From Arcicella sp034931005 (lineage in GTDB: Bacteria > Bacteroidota > Bacteroidia > Cytophagales > Spirosomataceae), in the NCBI RefSeq assembly GCF_034931005.1, contig NZ_JAYGIN010000018.1, positions 1 through 64,000 of the forward strand: a stretch of DNA of 64,000 bases, in the 5' to 3' direction. The position numbers and the translations under genes were made by a program. The notes below the pieces were generated by a model. The model worked only from the letters and a program-made list of their open reading frames with translations, did no database searches and had not been told where the DNA came from. The stretch's first letter is position 1. Every line of letters starts with the position of its first letter. This document shows, piece by piece, positions 53,618 to 61,437 of the stretch.

Positions 53618-53639
53618 TACAGACTGAAGTCTGTGTTAC
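53618..53639. repeat. Stop-anchored palindrome, single arm on the minus-strand gene
   Basis: This is one 22-base arm (core ACAGACTGAAGTCTGT). Read on the minus strand, the TAA of GTAACAC at 53636-53638 is the stop codon of the GH78 gene. Confidence 0.85.
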
Positions 53640-56392
53640 TCAACCACCTCAAATAAATACTGTCCTGACCCAATATTTAATATGGCTTTATCTTCTTGAA
53701 AATCTAAATTTTTAACGATTTTGCCATTTACTGAAATTTTCGATTTAGCAGTCGCAGGTAGATAAATTGTTGCTGTTGTATTTACTGGAATTTCTATTTT
53801 TAGCGTAAAATGTTCGCCTTTTTTCGTCCAATCACTCATGATTTTTCCGTAGGGAGATTGATAATTTGCTTTGGCAAAAGTTACATCACCAACCACTTGC
53901 GGTTTAATGATAATTTTCTTGAAAGCCGTTGCACTTTCATCTTGTTTGATACCTGCTAAACCGCTATAAAACCACTCCATGAGGTGTCCGAGCATAAAAT
54001 GATTGTTTGAAACGGTTGGTAAAGCCTGCCAAGATTCCGTTAAAGCAGTTGCTCCTTGAGCCAATTGATAGCCATAACCTGCCACATCTGAACGGTTATT
54101 CATCTCAAAAATGACTTCCGATTTTCCTTCATCTTCCAATACTCGCAATAAATAACGATACCCAATATCGCCCGCCGTCAAGCTATTATTTCGCTTCCGA
54201 ATGTCTTTAACGATATTTTCAACGACGGCTTTTTTATCGGCAGGCTCAACCAATTTCATGTAAACAGCCATTGCATTGGCAGTCTGACTACCCGAAGCGT
54301 ATTGCTTCGTTTCTGGATTGAAAAAGGTTTCGTTAAAGGATTTTTTTACGTCTAATGCCAATTTTTCGTATTGGATTGCATCGTATTTTTTGTGTAAAAC
54401 GGTCGCAATTTGTTGCATTACTTGTAAGTCGTAATAATAAATTGCCGTGCCTGTTACGCCCATCGGAGTCAATTGTGAAACCCCAGGTTTATTAGGGCCG
54501 AGGTCGTACCAATCGCCCAAACCCTGAGATAAAATATGGTTTTTGGCTTTTCCTGCTAAGTATTCCAAATACTTTTTCATCATCGGATAGGCATCTGCTA
54601 AGGTTTGCGTTTCGCCGTACCAATGATACAAATACCAAGGCACAATAATGCTGCTGCTTCCCCATTCGGGCGAATCTCGAAACATTCCATTGCCATAATC
54701 AAACTTTACATATTCGGGGGAAATTTCGGGAACTAAACCGTCCGATAATTGAGAATAATTCATGTCGGTAACTGATTTTTTGAATAGATTTGGAACGTCA
54801 TAGCCAAACCGAACCGATGCCCCAACCAAGTGCAATTCTTCTAACCAACCCAATTTTTCACGGTGCGGACAATCGGTAAAAACGGATGCCATATTGCTTT
54901 TTATCGCCCAATCAATCAGCGTATTTGTCTTGTTAAAAAGTTCATTTGAACAGGTAAAATTCCCAATCGTTTCGGCTGAATTCCGAGTGTGTAATCCTTT
55001 GATTGACAATAAATTAGCTTTGTTTTTAAGATTTGATTCATCATTAAAAATTGCTCCCTTAACCTGCAAATATCGAAATCCGTAATAAGTGAATCGGGGA
55101 GTCCAATTTTCGATGCCTTTTCCCTTTAAGATATAAGTAAAATAAAAAGGACTTCCCGAAGCTTTTTGATTGATTGAACCATCAGCATTCAATAATTCGG
55201 CAGGATAAATACGAACAGTATCGCCTTGATTACCTTTGACCGACAGCGAAATAATGCCTGAAAAATTTTGTCCTAAATCAAAAACTAAATCGCCCGATGA
55301 AAGCGTATTTTGCTTTTTAGGATTAAACGTTTCCATGACTTTTAGCGGAGCCGCCATTTGAGAATTTAAGCTTGGAATTCCATCAACTTCAAGGGCATTT
55401 TTCCATAAATTATCCTTGAAATCAGGCGTATCCCAACCTGTTTCTTCCAAATTGGCGTTATAATCTTCGCCGCCATAAATACTTGAAAAAGTTATAGGAC
55501 TTGGGGCAGTTTTCCACGAAGTATCACTCAAAATATCTTCCGAAGAACCGTCTTTATACTGAATTTTCAAACGACAAATCATTTTTGGATAACCAAATTG
55601 TACTTTCAATTTACGGTATCTCCCTTTGACGGATGGCACATAATAAAAGCCATTTCCAAGCATAACGCCCAAGGTATTTTTGCCTTTTTTTAGGTCTTTT
55701 GTCAAATCAAAACTTACGTAAAGTGCTTGTTTATCGTACTTTGTCCAACCCGCATCCAAAAAATGGTCGCCTACTTTTTTACCATTCAAACTCATTTCAA
55801 AATGTCCCAAACCACAGATAAACATGGTTGCTTTTTCAATCGTTTTTTGCGTTGAAAAATCTTTACGAAATATAGGTAAGGTATTATTATACAGTCGTTT
55901 ATCTTTAATGTTATCACTTGGCAAAACATTACTCAAAGAGTCTTCCAATTTTTCGTAAGCAATCCAAGAAGCACCTTTCCAATCCTCTTTTTTTAGCAAT
56001 CCCATTTGCCACTGGTTGACCTCACTCCAAGCAGACTCATACTTTTGATTATCCCAAATTTTCACTTTCCAGTAATAGGTTTTTGTTGCTTCTAAAACTT
56101 TTCCATGATAAGCAATTTGGATACTTTCATCTGAATTTATTTTGCCCGAATTCCAATAATTACCTTGATTTTTTTGTAATAATTCGGGCGAATCAGACAC
56201 CAAAATTTGATAAGAAGTTTGTGAAATATTCCGTTGATTACTAAAAATATGCCAACTTAATCGTGGGCTTTTACTTTCTATTCCGAGTGGATTTTGTAGA
56301 TATTCGCAACGCAAATGATTAACGATTAACGCCTGAGAAAACGAGTCAAATGCAGTGAATAAGTAAAGAAAAATGAGGAGTTTTAGTTTCAT
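53636..56392 (-). CDS. Secreted GH78 alpha-L-rhamnosidase (second copy)
   Basis: This 918-aa exported GH78 protein (signal ending FDSFSQA) has VNHLRCEYLQNPLGIESKSPRL as N-terminal fibronectin-like domain. The rhamnosidase N domain follows (FICGLGHFEMSLNGKKVGDH, DAGWTKYDKQALYVSF), and VFDLGQNFSGIISLSVKG marks the concanavalin-like module. The six-hairpin catalytic core has the canonical DCPHREKLGWLEE, with likely general acid E512, and GATALTESWQA for the second carboxylate. It therefore resembles the classical HREKLGWLE subgroup more than the GH78 at 35.9 kb (RNERQPWLGD). Its ATG overlaps the BASS transporter stop by 4 bases, tying it to the RLP operon. Its stop codon is inside a palindrome. 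Confidence 0.93.
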   Translation of the reverse strand: MKLKLLIFLYLFTAFDSFSQALIVNHLRCEYLQNPLGIESKSPRLSWHIFSNQRNISQTSYQILVSDSPELLQKNQGNYWNSGKINSDESIQIAYHGKVLEATKTYYWKVKIWDNQKYESAWSEVNQWQMGLLKKEDWKGASWIAYEKLEDSLSNVLPSDNIKDKRLYNNTLPIFRKDFSTQKTIEKATMFICGLGHFEMSLNGKKVGDHFLDAGWTKYDKQALYVSFDLTKDLKKGKNTLGVMLGNGFYYVPSVKGRYRKLKVQFGYPKMICRLKIQYKDGSSEDILSDTSWKTAPSPITFSSIYGGEDYNANLEETGWDTPDFKDNLWKNALEVDGIPSLNSQMAAPLKVMETFNPKKQNTLSSGDLVFDLGQNFSGIISLSVKGNQGDTVRIYPAELLNADGSINQKASGSPFYFTYILKGKGIENWTPRFTYYGFRYLQVKGAIFNDESNLKNKANLLSIKGLHTRNSAETIGNFTCSNELFNKTNTLIDWAIKSNMASVFTDCPHREKLGWLEELHLVGASVRFGYDVPNLFKKSVTDMNYSQLSDGLVPEISPEYVKFDYGNGMFRDSPEWGSSSIIVPWYLYHWYGETQTLADAYPMMKKYLEYLAGKAKNHILSQGLGDWYDLGPNKPGVSQLTPMGVTGTAIYYYDLQVMQQIATVLHKKYDAIQYEKLALDVKKSFNETFFNPETKQYASGSQTANAMAVYMKLVEPADKKAVVENIVKDIRKRNNSLTAGDIGYRYLLRVLEDEGKSEVIFEMNNRSDVAGYGYQLAQGATALTESWQALPTVSNNHFMLGHLMEWFYSGLAGIKQDESATAFKKIIIKPQVVGDVTFAKANYQSPYGKIMSDWTKKGEHFTLKIEIPVNTTATIYLPATAKSKISVNGKIVKNLDFQEDKAILNIGSGQYLFEVVE

Positions 56393-57678
56393 GGGAAGAG
56401 TATTTTATTTTCAGAATTTACTTCTTTTACTTGTCTTTTTCGCCAATAATTGGCTAAAATACTGCCACTAATATTCATCCAAGGACTAAATACTGCTGCC
56501 GCTAACCCAACAGTTCCTAATTTGCCCATGCTACCTGCCAAGCCACTTGCCATACCGCCATTTTGCAAACCTACTTCAAAAGCAATCGTTCGGCTACTGT
56601 TTTTATCCATTCCGAACAAACGGCTTAACCAATAGCCAAAGAAATAACCTGCGGCATTATGGATAACCGATGCCAGAAACAAAAGAAAGCCAACTTTCAT
56701 GAGATTTTCTCTTCCAGCAGCGGTGGTAACGGTAGTAAAATAAATGATGCCAAACATGGAAATATAGGGCATGATTTTATCAATAATTGGAAAGTTTTTA
56801 TAGAGCCAATGGTACACAAAACCTGCCACTATTGCCCCTGCAATAAATCCGCTCAGGATAAAACTTTGTCTCAGTTCTACCTTTTGAATAATATTAGAAA
56901 AAAACACCACAAACCCTATCCAGAGAGCAGAAATGATAACTGCTTTTAATGCTTTTTCATACTGTGATGGCGTAGTATTTTTAAGAAAATCATGGAATAA
57001 TGCTGCTCCAATTGGCACTAAGACAATTTTAATAATTTCCATCATCATATCTAAAAAATTGATATTGATAAGTGTTCCTGCCAAGGTTTTCATGAGCAAA
57101 GGCGTTAAAAAAGGAGCAACCAATGTTGCCATAGCCGTAACAATTACACTTAACACCAAATTGGCTTTTGCTAAATAAACCATTACATTACTTGCCAAAC
57201 CACTGCTACAACTACCAATCAAGATAATTCCTGCGGCAATTTCTGGCTCGAAATGAAATATTTTAGTGAGTAAAAAACCCATCAGAGGCATTACGCTAAA
57301 ATGACAAAATAAACCTACCAAAACCCCTTTGCCAGTGGTTGCCAAACCTTTGAAATCATGGAGACTCATGTGCGTACCCATGCCCAACATTACGACTTGA
57401 ATGATAACTAAAATCAGGGTTTTGTCTCTAAGATTTATGCCTCCCCACGTGGTAAAAGCTTGTGGAAATAGCATTCCTGCCACCACTGCCGTGATTATCC
57501 AAGTGGTATATTGATAGCCTTTTAGCGACTCAATGGCTGCAATACCAAAAGCCAATGTGAATGCAGTACTCAACCCACCAAAACGATACAGTAAACTATT
57601 GTTTTGTATTACACCAATGAGCGTTACGATTAGTGCCAATACGCACAATAGGAGGCTTATTTGTTGAAGTTTTTTCAT
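56389..57678 (-). CDS. BASS-family (bile acid:Na+ symporter-like) transporter
   Basis: This 429-aa inner-membrane protein has about 11 transmembrane helices. BASS-type features are VVMLGMGTHMSLHDFKGLA, the Na+-site segment GIILIGSCSSGLASNVMVYLAKAN, VTAMATLVAPFLTPLLMKTL, and a second helix-crossover AFEVGLQNGGMASGLAGSMG. Family members import organic acids such as bile acids, pantoate or 2-keto acids. In an operon with an acid-sugar kinase and RLP, import of a sugar acid or keto acid is a sensible inference. It is longer than bacterial BASS proteins of about 320 aa because of two extra N-terminal helices. Overlaps the downstream GH78 by 4 bases. Confidence 0.88.
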   Translation of the reverse strand: MKKLQQISLLLCVLALIVTLIGVIQNNSLLYRFGGLSTAFTLAFGIAAIESLKGYQYTTWIITAVVAGMLFPQAFTTWGGINLRDKTLILVIIQVVMLGMGTHMSLHDFKGLATTGKGVLVGLFCHFSVMPLMGFLLTKIFHFEPEIAAGIILIGSCSSGLASNVMVYLAKANLVLSVIVTAMATLVAPFLTPLLMKTLAGTLININFLDMMMEIIKIVLVPIGAALFHDFLKNTTPSQYEKALKAVIISALWIGFVVFFSNIIQKVELRQSFILSGFIAGAIVAGFVYHWLYKNFPIIDKIMPYISMFGIIYFTTVTTAAGRENLMKVGFLLFLASVIHNAAGYFFGYWLSRLFGMDKNSSRTIAFEVGLQNGGMASGLAGSMGKLGTVGLAAAVFSPWMNISGSILANYWRKRQVKEVNSENKILFP

Positions 57679-57778
57679 AGTTAGCTTTTAAAAGACTTGG
57701 ATATTTGAGATAGAAACCGCTTTAAAAGATTACGATTTGTATAGATGTTTTTACCTAAAAAAGCCGTAGGCTTGGTAC

Positions 57779-57930
57779 ATTTTGTAGCAACGGATTTCAA
57801 TCCGTTGAAAATTATATGTCAGAGACATATTAGCGTTGTAGGTTCGAACCATTTTAAATGTTTTGTTACAACTGAACTCTAAAATATAAATATCTTTTCA
57901 TCAACGGATTGAAATCCGTTGCTACAAAAT
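57779..57930. repeat. Perfect inverted repeat with 30-bp arms
   Basis: The arms at 57779-57808 and 57901-57930 are perfect complements containing GCAACGGATTTCAATCCGTT. The core ACGGATTTCAATCCGT is itself a palindrome. Outer flanks (AAAGCCGTAGGCTT and AGCCTATGGCTCTTTTT) pair imperfectly. The spacer has a smaller hairpin, ATATGTCAGAGACATAT. The repeat fills the 299-bp gap between the racemase-like gene and BASS. Confidence 0.9.
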
Positions 57931-57977
57931 TTATCGAGCCTATGGCTCTTTTTAGTCGTGTAAAGACAAGCAATTAA

Positions 57978-58664
57978 TTACAAAATTGAAGCTAAATATT
58001 CCATTGCAATTGGTGGACTTGCCAAGATTGGCACTTGCTTTTCGTCATCACTTAGCATATCTACGACCCTTGCCATGCTGGCTTGTGCTAACACAATGAC
58101 ATCTACTTTTTTAGATAATTCTTTTAAAGCATCACCCACTTTTTGGTCGTGTGTAGCGGTATCTCCACTCATTAATGCCTCAAAAGCACCTTCGCAAAGT
58201 ACAGCGGTTATGGCTATATCTTTACCTGCTACTTTTGCCCGTCTTGCTACTAAATCAGAAGTAGGGGCTAAGGTGGTTTGTAGGGTAGCAATCACCCCAA
58301 TTTTATGCCCAATCTGAACGGCTTTATCTGCCATTGGTTGGTCAACTCGTAATACAGGAATATCTTGCAAACTTGCTGCAATTTCTACGGCTGGTCCAAT
58401 AGATGAACACGTGTATAAAATATAGTCTGCCCCTGCTTCTTTGGCTGATTCGGCATAATTTACAACTCTTGCCGAAGTAGATTTAGTGAGTTCACCACAA
58501 GCAATGGTGTTTTTGATAAGGCTATCATCTACAATATTGAATGTTTTTAGATGGGGTAAATATTTGGCACACAATTCTGCAAAAAGCGGTACAAGCGTAG
58601 CTGAGGTGTGGATGAGTCCTAATGTTTTTGGCTTATCTAACTGATTTTCGTTTGAATTTGACAT
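57978..58664 (-). CDS. Asp/Glu-racemase-fold protein with a single motif cysteine
   Basis: This 228-aa cytosolic protein of the aspartate/glutamate/hydantoin racemase superfamily shows LGLIHTSATLVPLFAELC, the first motif ADYILYTCSSIGPAVE with C86, VLRVDQPMADKAV and KIGVIATLQTTLAPT. The position of the second catalytic cysteine (GCTxx in true racemases) reads IVLAQASMARV, without cysteine; C157 in VLCEGAFEAL lies elsewhere. One-cysteine relatives include decarboxylases, so a racemase reaction is doubtful. It starts 29 bp after the DUF1537 kinase gene and is co-transcribed with it and the RLP. It may be a missing acid-sugar step such as isomerisation, decarboxylation or C-C cleavage, by inference. 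Confidence 0.8.
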   Translation of the reverse strand: MSNSNENQLDKPKTLGLIHTSATLVPLFAELCAKYLPHLKTFNIVDDSLIKNTIACGELTKSTSARVVNYAESAKEAGADYILYTCSSIGPAVEIAASLQDIPVLRVDQPMADKAVQIGHKIGVIATLQTTLAPTSDLVARRAKVAGKDIAITAVLCEGAFEALMSGDTATHDQKVGDALKELSKKVDVIVLAQASMARVVDMLSDDEKQVPILASPPIAMEYLASIL

Positions 58665-58693
58665 ATCTATATTTTGTTAAAAAATGCTATTGG

Positions 58694-59986
58694 TTACTCG
58701 GAAACAAATAAAGTAAAGTAATTTTCGCTCCCTACTTGTCCGCCTTTAAAGTTTACTTCTAAGCCCTCAATCATCACATTATCGGAATAGGCTTTGCACA
58801 ACGGAGCACCTTTCACCACAGGGGTAATCATTTCTACCGCTTTTATTTGCATGGCTCTTGCAGCATAACTACTGGTATCTCCGCCCGCTACAACCACTCG
58901 TTTTATATTACACTGTTCAACGGCATATTTGGCAATTAATCCCAAGGCATTTCCCAAAATTTCAGAAGGTAAATTGTCTGTTTTTTTATCGCCTGTATGA
59001 ACAATTATTTTATTTGATGTCTCGAATTTTTCTGATAATATTTCAAATAGTGTTTCATCTAAACAATTACGCTTACTAATTGCCAAAGCGTCAAGAATTA
59101 TTTCGTCAAAACCATGTTGTTTTGCATATTTTATCTGATTGGCACTTATGGGTGAACAACTACCCGAAACGACCAATAATTTTTCGGAAGGTGCTAATGT
59201 TTTCCATTCTTTTTTTGGATGTAAAATATTGGTTTTATTCCAATAACCACCCAAAGCCATTTCTACGCCAGAGCCACCAACTGAAAATAGTGGAGAATTT
59301 TCTGATGCCATTTGCTCCATAAATGCCCCGATTCGTGGCATTTGTTCATTGTAAAGTGCATCTATCAAAATTACTTTTTCATCGGTCAATTTATCTGCCC
59401 AATTATTTTGTGGTTGTTGCATTTGCACAAAGTCCAACAAACCAATGTTTTGAGTCGTTTGTTTGGATAAATGGATACGTAAATCACTCTCCGATGAGGG
59501 CGTTACGGGGTGTTTGCTCATGGAAGGGTGGCGGTCTAAACGATATACATTGCCTTGACTGCCAATACCCATTTGGGCAAATAAATTGCCAAAAACACAA
59601 TATCGACCCAATGCAGGTGTGCCACCAATGACAGGTATTTTTTTGTTTTGAAAAACTGCCAAACCACAATCTATTGCCTTGCCGATACTTCCGATATTTT
59701 GTGACGAATCAAATGTTGAGCATACTTTATAGTGAATGTGTTGGGGCTGAATTGATTTTATTGCCGTGAATGCTTCCATCAAAACTTCTTCCATTTCTTC
59801 GGGGGGCAATGCTCTTGTTTTGCCCGCTACGCCAAAGGCATTCAGATTGGGAAATTTCGCTAATGTTTCTTGGCTTGGGGGGTCGATAAATAATATGCTT
59901 TTAGCCCCAGCCGTAGTAATAAATTCCAGTGCATCGGTCGAGCCTGTAAAATCATCGCCATAAAATGCTAAAAGTATTTTTTTCAT
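58694..59986 (-). CDS. DUF1537 acid-sugar kinase, candidate 3-oxo-isoapionate kinase
   Basis: ATG 59986 (MKKILLAFYGDDFTGSTDAL) is chosen because the upstream 19 codons are untypical and run into intergenic sequence. The product is 430 aa. The N-terminal substrate domain has YGDDFTGSTDALEFI, GVAGKTRALPPEEME, HYKVCSTFDSSQNIGSIGKA and PVIGGTPALGRYCVFGNLFA. The C-terminal ATP domain has VVSGSCSPISANQI, IVHTGDK and VVVAGGDTSSYAARAM. The FDSSPxxGSIG-type segment and GGDTSSYA mark the subgroup found beside RuBisCO-like proteins, where the kinase phosphorylates 3-oxo-isoapionate in D-apiose catabolism. The RLP gene lies 71 bp upstream. That neighbourhood is the main reason for the call; other branched acids are possible. 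Confidence 0.85.
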   Translation of the reverse strand: MKKILLAFYGDDFTGSTDALEFITTAGAKSILFIDPPSQETLAKFPNLNAFGVAGKTRALPPEEMEEVLMEAFTAIKSIQPQHIHYKVCSTFDSSQNIGSIGKAIDCGLAVFQNKKIPVIGGTPALGRYCVFGNLFAQMGIGSQGNVYRLDRHPSMSKHPVTPSSESDLRIHLSKQTTQNIGLLDFVQMQQPQNNWADKLTDEKVILIDALYNEQMPRIGAFMEQMASENSPLFSVGGSGVEMALGGYWNKTNILHPKKEWKTLAPSEKLLVVSGSCSPISANQIKYAKQHGFDEIILDALAISKRNCLDETLFEILSEKFETSNKIIVHTGDKKTDNLPSEILGNALGLIAKYAVEQCNIKRVVVAGGDTSSYAARAMQIKAVEMITPVVKGAPLCKAYSDNVMIEGLEVNFKGGQVGSENYFTLFVSE

Positions 59987-60057
59987 GTTGTTATTTTTAA
60001 GGAAGTATTTAAGACTCGAATACTTGTTGGCAGAAAACCTCACCCGTGCGAATTAAA

Positions 60058-61305
60058 TTATTTCCCGAATTTCTCAGCCGCTTTATCAAATTCCTTGTAT
60101 TGATTTCTGGCTTCTTCCAACGTCAAACCATCAACGGTAGCTTTCCATGCTTGTTGTAATGCCACCACACCTGCCGCTGCACCCATCGGATGAGCCATAA
60201 TTCCGCCACCCGCCATATACAGCAAATCAACGGTTTGGGTTCTTCGATAAGTTTCAAATGCCTGTCCACCCCATTGCCCCGACGACACAACGGGCAAAAT
60301 ATTTTTATGATGGGAAAATGGCTCTTTTAGCGATTGAATAGAATTTACAACGCTGTCGTCCGTTTCCCAAAATTTATTTTGGATACCATTTACGTGTAAT
60401 TGGTCAACGCCCGCTAAACGCCAAATTTTCTGATAGGCTTTAAAATCAATGCCTAATAATGGATGACGAGTCATCATTCCCCAACCATTTCTATGGGCGT
60501 GAATTGCCAATGTTCCATTATCGCAAATCTTTTTGGTAGCCGACAAACCGACACTATTAATGCTAATCATGGCACAAGTGCCGCCAGCATTTACTACTTT
60601 TTCATAACGGTCTTGCATTTCATCGACTTCGCCAGTAATGTTGAAGGCATACATTATTTTTTTGCCCGTTTTATCCGCATAATCATTGATAACTTTCATC
60701 ACGACATCCAACCTATTTTCAAAAGTAGAATTGGCGGATGAACCCATTAATTCATCATCTTTTACAAAATCAATTCCTGCTTCTGCCAATGTTTTTACAA
60801 TATCCGCTGTTTGCTCGGGACTCATGCCAATAGACGGCTTGATGATAGTGCCAATCAAGGGTCGGTCATGTACATTGGTTAATTTTCTGCAACCTTCAAT
60901 CCCAAATTTCGCCCCCGAATAATGATTTGCATAACTTTCTGGGAGGTCAATATCCATCAATTTTAACCCTGTAAATTGAGTGATTTCATACAAATTACCT
61001 TGAAGAGTGGAAACCATCACAGGAAGATTAAACCCAAAATTTTCGATACTCCAACTTACTTTTACAATAGCTCTGTGGTATTTGCCATCTTTGCTATTCG
61101 CCCCAGGAATAGCAGGTTCAGTAACGGTTTCCAGATGCTCAATACTTTCTACACGGGCGGCAAATCGTTGCTTTAATTCTTCCGTTTCGTTGGGGACTGA
61201 CACAAAAGTGCCAGATGATTGCTCGCCCGCTAAAACTGCGGCAGCTTTGGCTACTTCAAAAGGTGTTTCTATATAATATGTTGCTGTAATTCTTTCCATT
61301 TTCAT
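60058..61305 (-). CDS. RuBisCO-like protein (form IV), candidate 3-oxo-isoapionate-4-phosphate decarboxylase/transcarboxylase
   Basis: ATG 61305 (MKMERITATYYIET) or 61299 is the start. The longer frame to 61422 translates a CCTCACC repeat. Numbered from 61299, the 413-aa protein has a RuBisCO N domain and barrel. K154 in GTIIKPSIG matches the first catalytic lysine of the RuBisCO KPK segment, whose second lysine is replaced by S156. The carbamylation/Mg site K180-D181-D182-E183 in DFVKDDELMG is intact. H267 and H269 lie in AIHAHRNGWGMMTRHP, and the loop-6 lysine K309 in HVNGIQNKFWE is kept. Phosphate loops are SSGQWGGQ and MAGGGIMAHPMGA. There is no phosphoribulokinase or small subunit. The DUF1537 kinase partner fits D-apiose catabolism, where RLPs split 3-oxo-isoapionate 4-phosphate. 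Confidence 0.88.
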   Translation of the reverse strand: MKMERITATYYIETPFEVAKAAAVLAGEQSSGTFVSVPNETEELKQRFAARVESIEHLETVTEPAIPGANSKDGKYHRAIVKVSWSIENFGFNLPVMVSTLQGNLYEITQFTGLKLMDIDLPESYANHYSGAKFGIEGCRKLTNVHDRPLIGTIIKPSIGMSPEQTADIVKTLAEAGIDFVKDDELMGSSANSTFENRLDVVMKVINDYADKTGKKIMYAFNITGEVDEMQDRYEKVVNAGGTCAMISINSVGLSATKKICDNGTLAIHAHRNGWGMMTRHPLLGIDFKAYQKIWRLAGVDQLHVNGIQNKFWETDDSVVNSIQSLKEPFSHHKNILPVVSSGQWGGQAFETYRRTQTVDLLYMAGGGIMAHPMGAAAGVVALQQAWKATVDGLTLEEARNQYKEFDKAAEKFGK

Positions 61306-61320
61306 TTCAAAAATAGCCTG

Positions 61321-61413
61321 TAAAACCTCACCCCCGACCCCTCTCCAAAAGAGAGGGGAGATTACTCGGACGAATGCTCCCCTCTCTTTTGGAGAGGGGG
61401 CGGGGTGAGGTTG
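61321..61413. repeat. CCTCACCCCC inverted repeat, copy D
   Basis: The left arm is AAAACCTCACCCCCGACCCC and the right arm GGAGAGGGGGCGGGGTGAGG, with inner CTCTCC..GGAGAG pairs. It lies between the GH78 gene and the RLP, and its translation forms the false N-terminal extension of the RLP frame. A lone half-arm remnant (AAAACCTCACCCGTG) is at about 60035-60049. Confidence 0.9.
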
Positions 61414-61437
61414 GTAGCACAAATTTGTTACTTAAAA

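Noticed and set aside
57978..58664. Glutamate racemase for cell-wall synthesis
   Set aside because: The second catalytic cysteine motif is missing and the gene is embedded in a sugar-acid operon.
60058..61305. True CO2-fixing RuBisCO
   Set aside because: The KPK motif reads KPS, and no phosphoribulokinase or small subunit is present. The context is acid-sugar catabolism.
61306..61422. A 39-residue N-terminal extension of the RuBisCO-like protein
   Set aside because: It is the translation of a CCTCACCCCC inverted repeat (copy D); the family begins at MKMERITATYY or MERITATYY.
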